Source of the DNA: Paenibacillus arenilitoris
Lineage (GTDB): Bacteria > Bacillota > Bacilli > Paenibacillales > Paenibacillaceae
Length of the DNA: 64,000 nucleotides
Reading direction: 5' to 3'
Assembly: GCF_014705655.1 (NCBI RefSeq)
Contig: NZ_JACXIY010000014.1
Coordinates: 124,001 to 188,000 of the forward strand
Below the pieces are notes generated by a model. That model did no database searches, was not told where the DNA came from, and saw nothing but the letters and a program-made list of their open reading frames with translations. Below are positions 52,878 through 62,355 of the stretch, one piece after another. Within the stretch, counting starts at the first letter, position 1; every line of letters starts with the position of its first letter. The translations under genes were made by a program, and so were the position numbers.

Positions 52878-54509
52878 TTAGTTCGCCGCCTGCATCTCTT
52901 TGTAAACGGCCGTGCGCTCATCCAGAATCGCCTGGCCGCCGCTCGCCATATAGTCCTTCAGCATCGTTTCGTAGATGCCGTCGAATTGATCCGGCTTCGC
53001 CATCGTCGTCTTGACGATCATCTCGTTGAATTTGTCGAGCAGGGTCGTGCCGTATTTCGTCTGCGCCTCGATCGGTCTGTCCATCAGCACGGGCTCAATG
53101 ACGTCCGCGTTCGCGATGACCTGAGCCGCTTCCACCTGCTCCAGAAACTTCTTCGGCATTTGCAGTGCTCTCGCTTTCAGGTTCTTCTCCATGCTGCCAA
53201 GCTGCTTGCCGTTCGAGACGATGGCCATGTCGCCCGAGTTGAACATCCTGTTCAGCGCCTCCTCCGACGGATTCTCCACCGCGACCGGAATATCGTCGAC
53301 CATTGTGTAGTTCTCGCCCTCGATGCCGTTCTGCAGGTGGAACAGATTGTCGCTCGTCGCCATCCACTCCAAATACTTGACCGCTTCGACCGCGCGCTCG
53401 CTCGATTTCGGAATCATGATGTACATGCCGTTCGGCGCGTACATCGGCTTGGCATGCTTGCCTTCCTCGTTCGTATACACGTCTACGGAAGCGAGCTGCG
53501 CGCCGGGAACGTTTTGCTGAAGCGTGTCCAGGGACCCTTTCTCGTAGAACGGGTTAATGTCGTCCTCGCTGTAGAAGCCGACTTTGCCCGTTGCGACGTC
53601 TTCGCCCAGCTTTTTCTTATCCTTGTCGAGGCCGAAGTCCTTGCTTATCAAGCCTTCGTTGTACAGCTTGTTCATGAACTGCAGCGCGTCCTTGAAGCCC
53701 GGCAGGAGCGTCGGGTAATCGTTGGAGCCGAGCTGCTGCGTCAGCGTGTGCCGCTCTTCCTCGGACACCGGCTTGATGAACGACCAGATGAGCGGCTCGT
53801 ACTGCGCCGACGCGATCGTCATCCCGAGCGGAATGACCTGGCCGCCCGTCTCGCCCGGATCCTTCTCCTTGAACGCCTTGAGCGTTTCGTACAGCTCATC
53901 GGTCGTCTGCGGAACCGGCAGGCCGAGCTTGTCGAGCCAATCCTGGCGGATGAAGGAAGCATATTTGCCAACGTTCGACCGCTTGGCCGGGATGGCGAAT
54001 TGCGTGCCTTCGAACTTGCCGTAGCCGAGCACCTCTTCGCCCAGGAACGCTTTCAAATTAGGCGCATGCTCGTCGAGCAGCGGACCTACGTCGGTGAGGC
54101 CGCCCTGCTTCGCGTAGCGGTTGAACGTATTCGGGTCGTAGGTGAATACGATGTCCGGCACGTTGCTGCCGCTGGCCATCAGCACGTTCAGCTTCTCGAC
54201 CTCCTCCGAACGCGGCACCGGCACGTATTCCACGTCGATGTTGTTCGGTTTGCCGAAGTTTTCCTGTACGTATTTCGTCAAGTAATTGTCCGTAATCGTG
54301 GAGCCGGCCGGCGAATTGCCCCTGTCGAACACCTCGACCTTGAGCGTGACGTGCTCCTTCGCCCCTTCGCCGCCCGATCCGCCCGAAGCCTCCTCTCCGG
54401 CACCCGAATTTGCCGAGCATGCCGTAAATAATAAGGTACAAGCAAGTCCTGCCGTAAGCGCCGCTTTCTTCGTGCCCATGATCCCTTTTCTTTGTTTGTT
54501 TCCAATCAT
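52878..54509 (-). CDS. Lipoprotein solute-binding protein (LplA type)
   Basis: 543 residues. Lipobox LLFTACSAN with lipidated Cys31, Gly/Ser/Glu-rich linker to about 50, then a two-lobed family 1 binding domain (VTLKVEVFDRGNSPAG, LMASGSNVPDIVFTYDP, FKDALQFMNKLYNEGL). ATG 54509 follows AAGGGG by 8 nt; an in-frame ATG 10 codons later is an alternative. It is the first gene of the LplABC-like operon with a near-perfect cre 59 nt upstream. No ATPase is nearby. Confidence 0.88.
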   Translation of the reverse strand: MIGNKQRKGIMGTKKAALTAGLACTLLFTACSANSGAGEEASGGSGGEGAKEHVTLKVEVFDRGNSPAGSTITDNYLTKYVQENFGKPNNIDVEYVPVPRSEEVEKLNVLMASGSNVPDIVFTYDPNTFNRYAKQGGLTDVGPLLDEHAPNLKAFLGEEVLGYGKFEGTQFAIPAKRSNVGKYASFIRQDWLDKLGLPVPQTTDELYETLKAFKEKDPGETGGQVIPLGMTIASAQYEPLIWSFIKPVSEEERHTLTQQLGSNDYPTLLPGFKDALQFMNKLYNEGLISKDFGLDKDKKKLGEDVATGKVGFYSEDDINPFYEKGSLDTLQQNVPGAQLASVDVYTNEEGKHAKPMYAPNGMYIMIPKSSERAVEAVKYLEWMATSDNLFHLQNGIEGENYTMVDDIPVAVENPSEEALNRMFNSGDMAIVSNGKQLGSMEKNLKARALQMPKKFLEQVEAAQVIANADVIEPVLMDRPIEAQTKYGTTLLDKFNEMIVKTTMAKPDQFDGIYETMLKDYMASGGQAILDERTAVYKEMQAAN

Positions 54510-54567
54510 CGTTCCAGCCCCTTCGTTTGAATGATGGTTTGCCTCTCCGCCGGGCCGTTCGATGGAA

Positions 54568-54581
54568 GGATAACGCTTTCA
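54568..54581 (-). promoter_or_regulatory. cre (CcpA-type) site upstream of the LplA-type gene
   Basis: On the minus strand TGAAAGCGTTATCC matches TGWAARCGYTWNCW at 13 of 14 positions. It points to glucose repression of the transporter/GH105 operon. Confidence 0.6.
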
Positions 54582-54728
54582 GCAGCGATTGCCGCAGCCC
54601 GGACCGGAATGACCACAGTATGGCATGCCGGCCTGGAAAGCGGCAATAAACTAGTTTCCAAGCGATAAACCGCCGATAAAATTCCCATATTTTGTATACC
54701 TTAACCGTAATCGCGCAATAAACTTTTT

Positions 54729-56996
54729 TCAAATATCCCCGGCGTGACGGGCTTTTCCGGGCTTGAACTTCAGCTTCCGGTAGTCGCCCGGCGTGACGCC
54801 GACGACGCGCTTGAACACGCGGCCGAACGTGATGGCGTTGGCGTAGCCGACCTTCAGGGCGATGCTTTGCACCGGCTCTTCCGTCTCGGCCAGCAGCTCC
54901 TCCGCCCGCTCCATCCGAAGCTGAACGATGAAATCGACGAACTTCATGTTAAATTCCTCTTTGAACAAATAACTCGCGTATTTGCCCGAAATATGAAACC
55001 GGTCGCTCAGATGCTTGAGGGACAAATCGGGATTTTCGAAATTTTCTTCGATGTACGATTTCAGCTCGGTGATCATGGCGCGGTGGTTCTTCGTTTCGCT
55101 GTGCGAGACGTAGATGCGGTATACTTCCGTCAGCCGTTCCGAATAGAGCGCCTTCAGCTCCTCCAGCGTCGCCGTCTCGTCCGCGGCGGAGACGATGGCG
55201 CCCGCCTCCGGTCCCTTGAAGTAGACGCGCAATTCCTCGGACATTTCCGCCAGCTCGCTCCCCAGCATATCCATCATCGTCTGGAGCACCGTCCGGATGT
55301 CCTCGTCCTTCATGCAGTCCTTCTCCATGTGCGCGAACAGCATGTCCAGCTGCGCGCGCCACTGGCCGGTGAGCAGCCGGAATTCCTTGACGAGCCCGGA
55401 GGCATGCTGCACGTAGGCGTACCATTTCCGTCCCGCGGCGTCCGGCAGATCCTCGCTCATGACGACGGCTTGCTTGCCGAGCGACATTTTGTGCCGCAGC
55501 GCGTCGACGGCCGATTTGCAGGACTCGCCGATCCGCTCCCATTCCCGCACGGCGTTGCCGACGCCGAACAGCAGCGACAGCCGCAAATGCTCGGCCGCCC
55601 ATAACCGTCCTTTGTCCGCGAATTGCCGAATTTGCCTGCGCGCGTCGGGACGGTCCGCGCCAAGTCCGACGATCAGGCCCATCCGGTTCTCGGCGATCCA
55701 CTCCGCCCAGCCGTACATGCCGTCCGCCTGCGCCAGCTCCTGCAGCACGTTGGTCAGCGCGAACTTCAAGGTGTGCTGATCCCGCGATGAGAAGTCGCTG
55801 CGGAAATCGCGGTAGCGGCCGATCTCTACGACGACGAACGCCAGCTGCTCCGGCTTCTCCCCTGCCGGCAGCAGACCAAGCTTCGTCAGGCGTTCCTGCG
55901 CGTTCGCCGCTCCCTCGCCCTGCATCAGGTCGTGGAACAGCTGGCGCCGGCTCACGAGCAGATTTTCCCGCTGCTGCTTCTCGAAGTCCGCCGTCTGCTG
56001 AATGAGGCTCTCGAGCGTATGGTCGATCATCGACAGCTCGTCCATCTTCCGCCCGAACGCGTCCTCGCGCAGCTGGATCGATTCGATCCGGTTCATCATA
56101 ACCCGGATCGGTTTATAATTTTTCCTCGTAATGTAAATAATGTAGAATATCGCAAAAGCGACCGTCAGCACGCCGATGACGATCCAGACATAAGAAATGA
56201 CGGACACCCACATGAACAGCTGGCCGGCGGCGATGCCGCTCTCGAACGTCCAGCCGGTCAGCCCGAACGGAATGCGGTTCAGCACCTTGCCTCCCGCCTC
56301 GTCTCCTTCGGTCCGGTCCGCCGAACTGGTCGAGAACAGCAGCGTACCGGACGCGTCGCGGACGTCGACGAAGGAGAGCTCCCCGTTATTCATCGAACGG
56401 ATCATCTGTTCTACCGCGTACATATCGACGTTGATGACGACGAGCCCTTCGGTTCCGAAGGGCAGCGGCTCTCTTTTGTAAACGGAAATGACGCGCTTGT
56501 CCTTCTCCGTGCTGAATTCGTGATAGGACCGCAGCTCCGACCACCCGTGGATATCGGGGTTCGCGAGCGCATGCTCGACGAACGCGCGGTCGGCGAACGC
56601 CTCCCAGCTTACGAGTCCGCTTCGGGTCAGCACCTGCTTGTCCTCGTTCCGGTACACGTAGATCGAATCGAGCAGGCTGTCGCTGTCGGCAAGCGCGCGC
56701 ATGCTGTCGACGACGTCGAAGATGACCTGGCTGTTCTCCCCCGTCAGCCCGACGTTCAGAAAATCGCGGTACCGGTCGTTCTTCTCCACTTCCTCCAGCA
56801 CGTCGAGCTCGATCCCCTTCAGCGAGCGGGACAGCCGGTCGGCCATATAGTCGGTCTTAATCCGGTCGGCCTTGACGGTCTCCTTATGCGAAATGTCGTT
56901 AACGACGATGAAGGACAGGAAAATCAATATCGTCACCGTAAACATAAAGATCGGGAAATAAGACAGCAGCATCCGGCGGTACCAGTTCCTCTTCAT
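54729..56996 (-). CDS. Membrane-bound AraC-family regulator with extracellular sensor
   Basis: 755 residues. Two membrane helices (about 10-30 and 262-288) flank an extracellular Cache-like sensor (30-260: DSIYVYRNEDKQVLTRSG, HGWSELRSYHEFS). A cytoplasmic middle part resembles YesN-type receiver-less regions. A C-terminal AraC/XylS double helix-turn-helix lies at about 655-745: NPDLSLKHLSDRFHISGKYASYLFKEE and VQSIALKVGYANAITFGRVFKRVVGVTPGDYRKL. It would sense extracellular sugars and activate the adjacent lpl-like operon. GGGGAG precedes the ATG. A cre-like GAAAGCGCTTACC lies at 57035-57047 just upstream. Confidence 0.85.
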   Translation of the reverse strand: MKRNWYRRMLLSYFPIFMFTVTILIFLSFIVVNDISHKETVKADRIKTDYMADRLSRSLKGIELDVLEEVEKNDRYRDFLNVGLTGENSQVIFDVVDSMRALADSDSLLDSIYVYRNEDKQVLTRSGLVSWEAFADRAFVEHALANPDIHGWSELRSYHEFSTEKDKRVISVYKREPLPFGTEGLVVINVDMYAVEQMIRSMNNGELSFVDVRDASGTLLFSTSSADRTEGDEAGGKVLNRIPFGLTGWTFESGIAAGQLFMWVSVISYVWIVIGVLTVAFAIFYIIYITRKNYKPIRVMMNRIESIQLREDAFGRKMDELSMIDHTLESLIQQTADFEKQQRENLLVSRRQLFHDLMQGEGAANAQERLTKLGLLPAGEKPEQLAFVVVEIGRYRDFRSDFSSRDQHTLKFALTNVLQELAQADGMYGWAEWIAENRMGLIVGLGADRPDARRQIRQFADKGRLWAAEHLRLSLLFGVGNAVREWERIGESCKSAVDALRHKMSLGKQAVVMSEDLPDAAGRKWYAYVQHASGLVKEFRLLTGQWRAQLDMLFAHMEKDCMKDEDIRTVLQTMMDMLGSELAEMSEELRVYFKGPEAGAIVSAADETATLEELKALYSERLTEVYRIYVSHSETKNHRAMITELKSYIEENFENPDLSLKHLSDRFHISGKYASYLFKEEFNMKFVDFIVQLRMERAEELLAETEEPVQSIALKVGYANAITFGRVFKRVVGVTPGDYRKLKFKPGKARHAGDI

Positions 56997-57033
56997 TTCT
57001 TCATCACTCCCCGTATCAAAAACCGCTTTCCGG

Positions 57034-57047
57034 AGAAAGCGCTTACC
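57034..57047. promoter_or_regulatory. cre-like site upstream of the AraC-type regulator
   Basis: AGAAAGCGCTTACC has two mismatches to the cre consensus, 38 bp from the start codon. Confidence 0.4.
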
Positions 57048-57105
57048 TTGCTTATTTTAAGAGATATCGGGCAAGGATTCAATGGTAATGCGATTTCCCA
57101 ATCAG

Positions 57106-57147
57106 AAAAAAAACGGCAATTCCGGGAAGATTCCCAGAACTGCCGTC
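57106..57147 (-). terminator. Terminator after the TIM-barrel isomerase gene
   Basis: Long stem GACGGCAGTTCTGGGA against TTCCCGGAATTGCCGT on the minus strand, followed by eight T residues. Confidence 0.85.
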
Positions 57148-57175
57148 ATCTAAGCGCCTGCCGAAAGCAAACGGA

Positions 57176-58063
57176 TTATTTGAATTGCTTCAGAAATTGA
57201 ACCGCCTTGCCGATATCGCCTTCGGGATTCGTGCCGACCTCGCGCTCGATCGTCAGGTAGCCGGTATAGCCGATCTCCTGCAGCGCGCGCAGGTAAGCCG
57301 GCCAGTCCACGCGGCCTTCGCCGAGCGGAACCTCGCGGAACGTCTCGCCGGATTCGGCCATCGCCGCGATCTTCTCGTGGTCGAGCGACTTGTCGTAGCC
57401 GTAGAAGCCGTACACGTCGCGCGGATCGACGTCCCCGAGCTTCACGCCGTCCTTAGCGTGCGTATGCACGATGTAATCCTTCAATGTGTGGACGCCGACC
57501 ACCGGATCGTCGCCGGTCACCATGACCATGTTCGCCGGATCGAAGTTCACCGCCACCCCTTTGGTGCCAAGGCTGTCCAGGAACGCCTTCAAGTGCGCCG
57601 ACGTCTCCGGACCGGTCTCGATCGCGAAATAGGCGCCCATATCGTTCGCGAACCGGGCCAATTCCTCGCACGCGGCGTGCATCGTCTCGTATACGCGGCT
57701 GCTCTTATCGTCCGGCACGATGCCGATATGCGTCGTAATGATGTTCGTGCCGAGCTCCCTGCCAAGCTCCATAATGCGCTTGGACTTCTCGATCTTGGCG
57801 GGATTCTCCGCCGGATCCTGGAAGCCGTGTCCGCCCAAATCGCCGACGAGCGCCGAAATTTCGAGCCCGAGCGATTCGATGTACGCCTTCCATTCTTTCC
57901 TGGCCGAAGGCGACAGGTTCGCCGGATCGAGCTCGCCGGATACCGCGTACATTTGGACGCCGTCCGCTCCGACCTGCTTCGCTTTGAGCAGGCCTTCCTT
58001 CACGCCGACCTGAAAGCTGTCGACAATGACGCCGATTTTATTCGTTATGAGTGGCATCGTCAT
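57176..58063 (-). CDS. Sugar phosphate isomerase/epimerase (xylose-isomerase-like TIM barrel)
   Basis: 295 residues. AP-endonuclease-2/xylose-isomerase TIM barrel: IGVIVDSFQVGVKEGL start, VGDLGGHGFQDP, TTHIGIVPDD, FAIETGPETSAHLK, VNFDPANMVMVTGDDPV, VHTHAKDGV with metal-binding His and Glu/Asp positions. Cytoplasmic isomerase or epimerase; exact substrate unknown. It lies 23 bp downstream of a second enzyme of the same fold and ends at a strong terminator, closing a three-gene operon with the Gfo/Idh dehydrogenase. Confidence 0.82.
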   Translation of the reverse strand: MTMPLITNKIGVIVDSFQVGVKEGLLKAKQVGADGVQMYAVSGELDPANLSPSARKEWKAYIESLGLEISALVGDLGGHGFQDPAENPAKIEKSKRIMELGRELGTNIITTHIGIVPDDKSSRVYETMHAACEELARFANDMGAYFAIETGPETSAHLKAFLDSLGTKGVAVNFDPANMVMVTGDDPVVGVHTLKDYIVHTHAKDGVKLGDVDPRDVYGFYGYDKSLDHEKIAAMAESGETFREVPLGEGRVDWPAYLRALQEIGYTGYLTIEREVGTNPEGDIGKAVQFLKQFK

Positions 58064-58086
58064 CTTCTATCCACGCTCCTTAAACG

Positions 58087-58944
58087 TTAAATTTCGTTCC
58101 ATACGCGCTTCACGTAATCGAAACCGAGCTTCGTGCCCAGCTTGCACTCTTCCATGCCCTCGAACTCGATCGAAACAAAACCGTCGTAGCCGCTTTCCTT
58201 CACCTTGCGCAGCACGTCCCGCATCGCGATGTCGCCGTGGCCGACGATCGCGCCGCGCAGCCAATTGCCGTGCGACGTGCCGAACCAGCCTTCGCCCGGT
58301 TTGTCCCCTGCCGGACGGTAGTAGAAATCCTTCACATGCACCATTGAGGCGAGGCCGATGTTGTTCGCCACCGCCACGAGCGGATTCTCGTCCGCGCACA
58401 GGAAGTTGCCGACGTCGAGCGTCGTCCTGAAATTCGGGCGGTCGACCGCCTTCACGAGCGCCTGCACGCGGTCGCTCTGCTGGATGTAGTAGCCGTGATT
58501 CTCGACGCTCGTCGTAATGCCGTGCGGAGCCGCGTAATCGGCGATGACGCGGCAGGCTTCCGCGAGCCTCGGCAGCTCCGACAGGAAGCTCGCGATCGAC
58601 AAGTCGCTCGAGGAGGCGACGTCATGGCGCATCTTCTTCACCCCAAGCGCGGCCGCGTAATCGACCTCGCGCTTCAGGCGCTCGATTTCCCGCACCAGCT
58701 CCTCATCGTTCAGACCGGAGAAATTGGCGCCGACCGCGTAATTGGACAATTCGATTCCGCTCTCCCGCGCCTGCGACTTGATGACCTCGATAAGTTCCGG
58801 GTTTTCCGTGAAATTAAAGCCGAGCGGCACGATCTCGACATGCTCCGCGCCGATCGACGCGACGTGGGAGACGACGTCCCCGATGGACATTTCGCCCGCC
58901 GCCATCGCCTTGTACAGGCTGTACGAGCTTATTCCGAGCTTCAT
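58087..58944 (-). CDS. Sugar phosphate isomerase/epimerase (xylose-isomerase-like TIM barrel)
   Basis: 285 residues with the same fold as its downstream neighbour but only distant similarity: LGISSYSLYKAMAAGEMSI, HVEIVPLGFNFTENPEL, TSVENHGYYIQQSDRVQ, RTTLDVGNFLCADENP, VHVKDFYYRP, GHGDIAMRD, FVSIEFEGMEE. Conserved Glu/Asp/His residues for a divalent metal are present. Its ATG overlaps the stop of the Gfo/Idh gene as ATGA (58941-58944), so translation is coupled. Substrate unknown; likely acts in the same catabolic path. Confidence 0.82.
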   Translation of the reverse strand: MKLGISSYSLYKAMAAGEMSIGDVVSHVASIGAEHVEIVPLGFNFTENPELIEVIKSQARESGIELSNYAVGANFSGLNDEELVREIERLKREVDYAAALGVKKMRHDVASSSDLSIASFLSELPRLAEACRVIADYAAPHGITTSVENHGYYIQQSDRVQALVKAVDRPNFRTTLDVGNFLCADENPLVAVANNIGLASMVHVKDFYYRPAGDKPGEGWFGTSHGNWLRGAIVGHGDIAMRDVLRKVKESGYDGFVSIEFEGMEECKLGTKLGFDYVKRVWNEI

Positions 58945-59999
58945 AGAAGCACCTCCGCGCCCTTCGCCGCCGATTCGTAAATGCCGACCAATATTTTCAT
59001 GATCTCGACGCCGTCCGCGACGGGGCTGAGCGGCTGGCTGCCGGTTCTGACGCAGTCGACGAAATGGTTGATCTCGTTCTGGAACGCGCTTTGGAAATGG
59101 AAGCCCCGATGATCCGTCTGCGGGTACGCGTTCAGAATCGCGTTATGCCGCTCCGTCACGATGACCGTCTCCGGATCGATCTCGAAGCCGCCTTTGTCGC
59201 CGTACAGCTTGACGGAGCCTTCGTCGGACTTCGCGTGCAGCGTGAAGCTGACGTCGACGAGCAGGGAAGCGCCGTTCTCGAACCGGATGAGCGCGTTCGC
59301 CATGTCCTCGACCGTGTTTTTGTCCGCGTCGTAGTCGGCCGCCCTGTAGAACGACAGATTCTGCACGTTCGCGCGGTTGCCGAGCTTGCGGTACGTGTTG
59401 GCGCTGACCGATACCGGCTTCGGCCGGCCCATCATGTACCAGCACAGGTCGATGACGTGCACGCCGATATCGATCAGCGGGCCGCCGCCGGAGCGCTCGA
59501 TGTCGGAGAACCAGCCGCCGGGATTGCCGAGGCGCCGGATCGTGGACGCCTTCGCGTAGTAGATGTCGCCGAACTCGCCTTTGTCGGCAAGCGAACGAAG
59601 CAGCTGGGCGTTCGTATCGTAGCGGCGGACGAAGCCGACCTGCAGCAGCTTGCCGGAGCTCGCCACGGCTTCCTGGACGCGAAGCGCCTCCTCCACCGTG
59701 CGGCAGAGCGGCTTCTCGACGAGCACGTGCTTGCCCGCTTCGAGCGCGGCGATGCTGATCTCGGCATGCGTGTTGTTCCATGTGCAGATGCTTACCGCTT
59801 CGACGGCCGGATCGGCGAGCAGCTCGCGGTAATCCGTATACACCTTGGACGCGCCGTACTTCTCGGCCGCCTTCCTCGAGCGCTCCTCGTTCAGATCGCA
59901 TACCGCGTAGAGGTTCGCGTTCGGGTTGTTTTTATAAGCATCTAGATGACTGGACGAGATGGAGCCGGTTCCAATTACCGCGATTTGTACGGGATTCAA
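58941..59999 (-). CDS. Gfo/Idh/MocA family sugar dehydrogenase
   Basis: 352 residues from TTG 59999, chosen because GAGGAGG lies 8 nt upstream; the open frame extends 22 codons further without a ribosome site. Rossmann motif IAVIGTGSISSSHLDAYK, the EKPLCRT motif with catalytic Lys, and DIGVHVIDLCWYMMGRP with the conserved Asp/His. An NAD(P)-dependent oxidoreductase of sugars or inositols, in the cytoplasm. It heads a three-gene operon with two TIM-barrel isomerases and is divergent from an AraC regulator. Confidence 0.85.
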   Translation of the reverse strand: MNPVQIAVIGTGSISSSHLDAYKNNPNANLYAVCDLNEERSRKAAEKYGASKVYTDYRELLADPAVEAVSICTWNNTHAEISIAALEAGKHVLVEKPLCRTVEEALRVQEAVASSGKLLQVGFVRRYDTNAQLLRSLADKGEFGDIYYAKASTIRRLGNPGGWFSDIERSGGGPLIDIGVHVIDLCWYMMGRPKPVSVSANTYRKLGNRANVQNLSFYRAADYDADKNTVEDMANALIRFENGASLLVDVSFTLHAKSDEGSVKLYGDKGGFEIDPETVIVTERHNAILNAYPQTDHRGFHFQSAFQNEINHFVDCVRTGSQPLSPVADGVEIMKILVGIYESAAKGAEVLL

Positions 60000-60205
60000 T
60001 GACGATTCCTCCTCAATTTGGGCAGATGGGCAAACCCGCCTCGCTTGCGAGAGATTGCTCTCCAAAGCTTTGCAAGCGTTGCGAAGGTTTGCGCGCCTTT
60101 ACTTTCGTATTATAATGGAATCGACGCCAAGCGCCATGCAAAGGTGTGCGGTTTGTTTGCACGATTGTGCGGTCTATGAGGAGCTATCGGAGGAGGATCA
60201 AGGGG

Positions 60206-61078
60206 ATGAACAAGGACAGTTACGAATCGCTGCGCGAGCCGATGGACATGCCGGACCCTCATTTTCCGATCAAGGTGCACCGCAACGCGTTCAGCCAGCA
60301 AGGCCAAGTCACGTTCCCGCATCACTTTCACGAGCATCTCGAATTTCTTTATATCGTGCAGGGAGAAGCATCGATCGAATGCGGCTCGACGGCGATTACG
60401 GCAAAGCCAGGCGAGCTCATCGTCGTCAACAGCAATGAGCTTCACTATGGAATCAGCTTATCCTCCGATTTGTTCTACTATGCGCTGATCGCCGACATTT
60501 CGCTGCTGCACAGCCAGTCCGCGGACGCGGCCGAGACGAAGTTCATTACGCCGATTACGCAGAACCGGCTGCTGCTCCGCAACCACATCAGCGAGGACGG
60601 CGAAGCGATCGGCTGCGTCCTCTCCATCATCCGCGAGCTCGAGCAGCGCGAGTTCGGCTACGAGCTGGCCGTGAAGGCGGAGCTGTACCGGCTCATGACG
60701 CGGCTGCTTCGTGGCCATGTCGCTACCGTGCTCACCCAGGTCGAACACGACGAGCGTATGAAGAACCTCGAGCGATTCGCCCCCGTGTTCCAGCATATCG
60801 AGAACCATTACAAGGACGAGCTGTCGGTCGACCGCCTCGCCCGCATGGCCAGCTTAAGCCGGTTCCACTTCAGCCGCTTGTTCAAGGAGCTGACCGGCCA
60901 TACCGTCACCGAATACGTGACGATGACGCGCCTGAACAAAGCCGATCACCTGCTGCGCCACAGCCCGCTTACGATATCGGAGATTGCCGCGGCCACCGGC
61001 TTTAACGACATCTACTACTTCAGCCGGACGTACAAGAAGCATAAGCAGGCAACCCCGTCGTCGGTGCGGGGGAACTAA
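60206..61078 (+). CDS. AraC-family regulator with cupin sensor
   Basis: 290 residues from ATG 60206 (GGAGGATCAAGGGG upstream); the frame continues 20 codons upstream without support. N-terminal cupin-like sugar-binding domain (FPHHFHEHLEFLYIVQGEAS, AKPGELIVVNSNELHYG), C-terminal double helix-turn-helix (LSVDRLARMASLSRFHFSRLFKELTG, ISEIAAATGFNDIYYFSRTYKKH). It is divergent from the Gfo/Idh operon and most likely its activator. It ends at a bidirectional terminator shared with asd. Confidence 0.85.
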   Translation: MNKDSYESLREPMDMPDPHFPIKVHRNAFSQQGQVTFPHHFHEHLEFLYIVQGEASIECGSTAITAKPGELIVVNSNELHYGISLSSDLFYYALIADISLLHSQSADAAETKFITPITQNRLLLRNHISEDGEAIGCVLSIIRELEQREFGYELAVKAELYRLMTRLLRGHVATVLTQVEHDERMKNLERFAPVFQHIENHYKDELSVDRLARMASLSRFHFSRLFKELTGHTVTEYVTMTRLNKADHLLRHSPLTISEIAAATGFNDIYYFSRTYKKHKQATPSSVRGN

Positions 61079-61080
61079 AA

Positions 61081-61117
61081 CAAAAAGCAAGCCCCGGAAA
61101 TGCCGGCGCTTGCTTTT
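61081..61117. terminator. Bidirectional terminator between AraC-type gene and asd
   Basis: CAAAAAGCAAGC-C-CCGG / CCGG-C-GCTTGCTTTTG stem with AAAT(G) loop; A-run on one side, T-run on the other. Confidence 0.85.
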
Positions 61118-61136
61118 GTTGTTTCACGCGTCCTAT

Positions 61137-62222
61137 CTATTTCGCTTGAATGTAGCCTTCCGCCTTGAGCAGCTCGGCGATCAGTACGGCGCCGCCCGCC
61201 GCTCCGCGAAGCGTGTTATGCGACAGACCGACGAACTTGTAATCGTACAGCGAATCCTCGCGCAATCTTCCCGCCGATACGCCCATGCCGCCTTCGATGT
61301 CGCGGTCGAGCTTCGTCTGCGGACGGTTCTCTTCCTCGAAATACGTAATGAACTGCTTCGGCGCGCTCGGCAGGCCAAGCTCCTGCGGACGGCCCTTGAA
61401 CTGCGCCCAGCGCTCCAAAATTTGCTCCTTCGAAGGCTTGTTCTCGAACGATACGAATACGGTGGCCAGATGGCCGTCCGTTACCGGAACGCGGATGCAC
61501 TGCGTCGTAATGTGCGGTGCGCTCGCCTTCACGATTTCGCCGCCTTCGACGCTGCCCCAGATGCGCAGCGGCTCCTGCTCGCTCTTCTCTTCCTCGCCGC
61601 CGATATACGGGATGACGTTATCGAGCATATCCGGCCAGTCGGTGAAGTTTTTGCCCGCGCCGGAGATCGCTTGGTACGTCGACGCCACGACGGTCGTCGG
61701 CTTGAAATCGGCCAGCGCGTGCAGCGCCGGCACGTAGCTTTGAATCGAGCAGTTCGGCTTCACGGCGATAAAGCCCTTCGAGGTACCGAGTCTTTTGCGC
61801 TGCGCTTCGATCACTTCGAGATGGCGCGGGTTGATTTCCGGAATGACCATCGGCACGTCCGGCGTCCAGCGATGGGCCGAGTTGTTGGACACGACGGGCG
61901 TGCCGGTCTTGGCGTACGCTTCTTCCAGCGCCTTGATTTCGTCCTTCTTCATATCGACGGCGCAGAAGATGAAATCGACCGGGCCGGCAACCTCTTCCAC
62001 CTTCGAAGCGTCCTGCACGACGATGTTTTTCACGTTATCGGGGATCGGCGTTGACAGCTTCCATCTGCCCTGCACCGATTGTTCGTACGTTTTGCCGGCC
62101 GAGCTCGCGCTTGCCGCGATTGCCGTTACTTCAAACCAGGGATGCTGATCCAGCAGCTGTACGAACCGCTGCCCGACCATGCCCGTTCCGCCGACGATAC
62201 CGACTTTCAATTTTGCTGTCAT
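61137..62222 (-). CDS. asd: Aspartate-semialdehyde dehydrogenase
   Basis: 361 residues. It reduces aspartyl phosphate to aspartate semialdehyde for lysine, threonine, methionine and diaminopimelate. NADP motif GIVGGTGMVGQRF (8-20), catalytic Cys158 in VKPNCSIQ, and general base His251 in IRVPVTDGHLATV. Length and motifs fit the archaeal/fungal-type ASADH branch rather than the shorter classical one. AAAGGATTG precedes the ATG. A T-box leader upstream ties expression to uncharged tRNA. Confidence 0.88.
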   Translation of the reverse strand: MTAKLKVGIVGGTGMVGQRFVQLLDQHPWFEVTAIAASASSAGKTYEQSVQGRWKLSTPIPDNVKNIVVQDASKVEEVAGPVDFIFCAVDMKKDEIKALEEAYAKTGTPVVSNNSAHRWTPDVPMVIPEINPRHLEVIEAQRKRLGTSKGFIAVKPNCSIQSYVPALHALADFKPTTVVASTYQAISGAGKNFTDWPDMLDNVIPYIGGEEEKSEQEPLRIWGSVEGGEIVKASAPHITTQCIRVPVTDGHLATVFVSFENKPSKEQILERWAQFKGRPQELGLPSAPKQFITYFEEENRPQTKLDRDIEGGMGVSAGRLREDSLYDYKFVGLSHNTLRGAAGGAVLIAELLKAEGYIQAK

Positions 62223-62355
62223 GATGATTTCAATCCTTTCGTTATGGCATTCCTAATTCATGGGTTTCCGAATGAGTCCGATTCCAATTTCAAGCCAACC
62301 AAACGTTTCTGTTATACCCTATGCGGCATGTGCGCGGCATTCCTTCGCCGCAATA

